Shown here one piece after another: positions 4,708 through 6,583 of a stretch of DNA of 6,583 bases. This stretch comes from an uncultured Corynebacterium sp. Its GTDB lineage: Bacteria; Actinomycetota; Actinomycetes; Mycobacteriales; Mycobacteriaceae. Both the position numbers and the translations under genes were made by a program. The DNA lies in contig NZ_CAMXWS010000058.1 in NCBI RefSeq assembly GCF_947253065.1, positions 1 to 6,583 on the forward strand, given 5' to 3'. The notes under the pieces are model-generated. The model was not told the origin of the DNA and searched no databases. It was given only the letters and a program-made list of their open reading frames with translations. Position 1 is the stretch's first letter. Each line of letters starts with the position of its first letter.

Positions 4708-5523
4708 ATGCCCTCAAGCGTGGAAATATCTGGCGACTGCGAATCCGATACCCAGAGAAGCGCACAGATCACAGTGCGTGAAGTCATTGGTGAAATCTTT
4801 CTCACGCTTGGCGTTGTCTTGCTGCTTTTCGCGTTTTATGAGGCTTTTTGGACCAATCTCCGCTCAGGCGAGATGCAGCAAGAAGCACAAAACCAGCTTG
4901 CCGACGAATGGCGTAATCCCCGCACCACCCACCTCCCCGAAATGGGCGAGGCATTCGCGCAACTCTTCATTCCTTCCTTCGGGGTGGATTACACCTACGC
5001 GGTGCTGGAAGGAACTGATGATCAGACACTTCTGACTGGTCCGGGGCATTATCAGGACACGCAGATGCCTGATGAGCCCGGTAATTTCGCGTTGGCTGGA
5101 CACCGTGTGGGCAAGGGCGCGCCATTCAATGATCTGGGTCGGTTGGAGGCTTGTGATGCGATTGTGGTGGAGACCCAGGACAAGTGGTTCACGTATCGTG
5201 TCCTGCCGATGGAGGAAGGGCAGGGGGCACGGGAAGCGTCGGCAAGCTGCTTGGAAGAGCCATTGCGCGCGGAGGTCGTTTCCGGCAGGTATGCGCATGT
5301 ACTGGGAAGGCATATCACTGTGCCGAGCGATACCAGTGTGCTCGCACCGCTGCCAGAATCCCCTGATGCTACCGAGGAGAACCTGGAACGCGTGATCACG
5401 TTGACTACGTGCCACCCGCAATTTTCCAATGCGGAACGAATGATCATTCATGCGGTGCAGACAGACGAGCGCGATAAGCAAGCTGGTCTGCCGCCAGCGC
5501 TGAAGAGCGGAAAGGGAAAATAG
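4708..5523 (+). CDS. srtF: Class E sortase (housekeeping SrtF-like)
   Basis: Product of 271 residues, a membrane-anchored cysteine transpeptidase that joins sorted surface proteins to the cell wall. One membrane segment is at about 25-46, after a short cytoplasmic N-terminus, and the catalytic domain lies outside. The catalytic triad is visible: His132 in ALAGHRVGKGAPF, Cys235 in the TLTTC motif (231-235) and Arg244 in NAERMIIHAV. The ATG at 4708 has no ribosome binding site but sits 6 bases after a TAnnnT -10, so it is probably leaderless. Class E enzymes are the housekeeping sortases of high-G+C Gram-positives and favour LAxTG signals. In C. diphtheriae this role belongs to SrtF, and I assign the symbol on that basis and on proximity to mcbR. 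No pilin genes flank it, which argues against a pilus-specific sortase. It is followed 2 bases later by the 50-residue membrane protein. Confidence 0.92.
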   Translation: MPSSVEISGDCESDTQRSAQITVREVIGEIFLTLGVVLLLFAFYEAFWTNLRSGEMQQEAQNQLADEWRNPRTTHLPEMGEAFAQLFIPSFGVDYTYAVLEGTDDQTLLTGPGHYQDTQMPDEPGNFALAGHRVGKGAPFNDLGRLEACDAIVVETQDKWFTYRVLPMEEGQGAREASASCLEEPLRAEVVSGRYAHVLGRHITVPSDTSVLAPLPESPDATEENLERVITLTTCHPQFSNAERMIIHAVQTDERDKQAGLPPALKSGKGK

Positions 5524-5525
5524 AC

Positions 5526-5678
5526 ATGTACCGAGCTTTGTGGCGGTTATTGCCCGGCCCGACCCCGGTGAAAGCACTCATCGTGATCGCGCTTGTGGTC
5601 GCAGTGTTCTTTCTGCTCATGGAAGTCGTCTTCCCCTGGCTATCGACAGTGATGCCGTACAACGACGTGGCGGTCTAA
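5526..5678 (+). CDS. Small single-pass membrane protein of 50 residues, sortase partner candidate
   Basis: The ATG at 5526 lies 2 bases after the sortase stop codon, with AAAGGG (5511-5516) inside the sortase gene as ribosome binding site, so the two are co-transcribed and probably translationally linked. The product starts MYRALWRLLPGPTPVKAL and has one hydrophobic segment at about 17-34, followed by the conserved-looking VVFPWLSTVMPYNDVAV end. Proteins of this size and pattern (an LPGP motif before, and FPWLS after, a membrane helix) are common beside actinobacterial class E sortases, from memory. No enzymatic motif is present and its job is unknown; a scaffold or accessory of the sortase is an inference. 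Its TAA overlaps the stop codon of the convergent SGNH gene. Confidence 0.85.
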   Translation: MYRALWRLLPGPTPVKALIVIALVVAVFFLLMEVVFPWLSTVMPYNDVAV

Positions 5679-6583
5679 AGCTTTTTCAACACGTCTGCGA
5701 TGGCTTCTGCCATGGCCTTTTGCCCAGCGGGAGTGGGGTGGGCGGGGAAGGAATTGGTTTCCTTGCCCGTCGGGTCTGTCCAGCGCTCATTCTTCGGGGC
5801 GCACACGCCATGGAAATCAGCATTTGCAGGCAGGACATAGAGCGCGCCATTGCGTGCGGCGGCATCGCGGACCATCGCATTCATGGTCACCGTCAGGCCA
5901 GCGGCCCAATTCAAGGTGCCGCTGGGGAGGTCGGCGGTGGCGTCGCATTCGTCCTGAAGCGAAGCAATTGGCAAATAACCCGTGGTGATGATGGTCGCGT
6001 TCGGTGCTTTCTGGTGGATCTTTGCGTAAATCTCATCGAGCCGCGCCGGGAGATCAACGACAGCGCGGGCGGTCTCGTCGTACAGGCCATCGTCGCAGTC
6101 GTCCTCACCCTTGCCTTCCATCATTCCGGTGATGCAGCGGCTCCATGGGCCGAAATTGATGTCGTTGCCACCGATCGACAGAGTGATCAGGTCTGTATCC
6201 GGCTCAAGTGCGTCGATCTGCGGGGCTAGTGTGCTCGGGGTCTTTGGCTTCGAGGCTGTTGTCTCAGCAGTGGACTTCTCGGATTCTTTTTCCACGGCCT
6301 CTTCGGCATTGAGCTTCTCGTCGATGGTGCGACCGTTGATCAGGTGGTCGGTGGTGGAACCTTGGCAGGTGGCGTCGATAAAGCCGCGCTTTTCATTGAT
6401 GCCGGTGTAGAGCTTGGCCAATTTGTGCGGGTAATTGTCTTCGCTGCGGGCACAGAATTCCGGGCCCTCAAACGGGCCGGAGGCCGAGCCCATCGCGGCA
6501 TAAGAATCGCCGAGTGCCACGTACAAGTCATAGGAGGACGGGAGATCCTTCGGGTCGGCAGTGACCGTGACGGTGGTGGGAAC
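5675..6583 (-). CDS. Secreted SGNH/GDSL-family lipase or esterase (5' end outside window)
   Basis: The frame stays open to the right edge (302 residues visible), so the true start and the signal peptide lie beyond 6583. The TTG at 6524-6526 reads as Leu inside DLYVALGDSY and is not the start. Numbering from that codon, block I is GDSY with nucleophile Ser8, block III is GGND (119-122), and the histidine block is HPTPAG (263-268). The position three residues before His263 is Phe rather than the usual Asp, suggesting a Ser-His dyad as in the Streptomyces scabies esterase. Six cysteines (25, 54, 131, 144, 194, 242) fit three disulfides, typical of exported actinobacterial members. Residues about 68-98 are a Glu/Lys/Thr-rich low-complexity insert. 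Substrate is unknown: lipid or acyl-ester hydrolysis is expected. Confidence 0.9.
   Translation of the reverse strand, partial: VPTTVTVTADPKDLPSSYDLYVALGDSYAAMGSASGPFEGPEFCARSEDNYPHKLAKLYTGINEKRGFIDATCQGSTTDHLINGRTIDEKLNAEEAVEKESEKSTAETTASKPKTPSTLAPQIDALEPDTDLITLSIGGNDINFGPWSRCITGMMEGKGEDDCDDGLYDETARAVVDLPARLDEIYAKIHQKAPNATIITTGYLPIASLQDECDATADLPSGTLNWAAGLTVTMNAMVRDAAARNGALYVLPANADFHGVCAPKNERWTDPTGKETNSFPAHPTPAGQKAMAEAIADVLKKL

Noticed and set aside
4864..5577. 237-codon open frame on the minus strand
   Set aside because: It is antisense to the sortase, which has a complete His-Cys-Arg catalytic set.
5540..6229. 229-codon open frame on the plus strand
   Set aside because: It overlaps the small membrane gene out of frame and is antisense to the SGNH gene, whose catalytic motifs prove the other strand is coding.

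Overview
The window looks like chromosomal core sequence from a Corynebacterium (Actinobacteria) of medium-high G+C. Four things point there. A TetR regulator reads like the corynebacterial sulfur regulator McbR almost from end to end. There is a class E (SrtF-like) housekeeping sortase with a tiny membrane-protein partner. The YidC has a long basic tail. Several starts look leaderless, preceded by a TAnnnT -10 hexamer. There is no phage, insertion sequence, CRISPR array or toxin-antitoxin signature, and no compositional break.

Layout. Bases 1 to about 40 are the 3' end of a 5S rRNA, followed by a strong hairpin terminator (55-98) that closes an rRNA operon. A RluA-family pseudouridine synthase lies on the minus strand (118-1086). 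It is divergent from an unannotated-looking 48-residue amphipathic protein (1106-1252, plus strand). Next come a tandem-domain universal stress protein (1353-2255), a small GlsB/YeaQ/YmgE-type membrane protein (2394-2660) with a terminator, and mcbR (2825-3466). A YidC-type insertase on the minus strand (3454-4653) overlaps the 3' end of mcbR. Divergent from yidC is the sortase (4708-5523), followed 2 bases later by a 50-residue membrane protein (5526-5678). The last gene is a secreted SGNH/GDSL lipase-esterase on the minus strand (5675-6583). It overlaps the small gene's stop by 4 bases and runs off the right edge.

How the genes relate. The USP and the GlsB-type protein form a stress-associated pair with separate leaders. 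McbR would control sulfur and methionine genes elsewhere. Its own promoter is very clear and carries a half-operator, which suggests autoregulation. YidC, the sortase with its partner, and the SGNH enzyme all belong to envelope biogenesis.

The most interesting structural signal is that both divergent gene pairs (RluA/48-aa gene and yidC/sortase) share one symmetric -10 of the form TAANNTTA. This can be read as TAnnnT on both strands, with predicted transcription starts about 17-19 bases apart and at least one leaderless start at each. I see no wholly new multi-gene system here. The best novelty candidates are these symmetric bidirectional promoters, the 48-residue protein, and the leader/intergenic hairpins around the stress genes.
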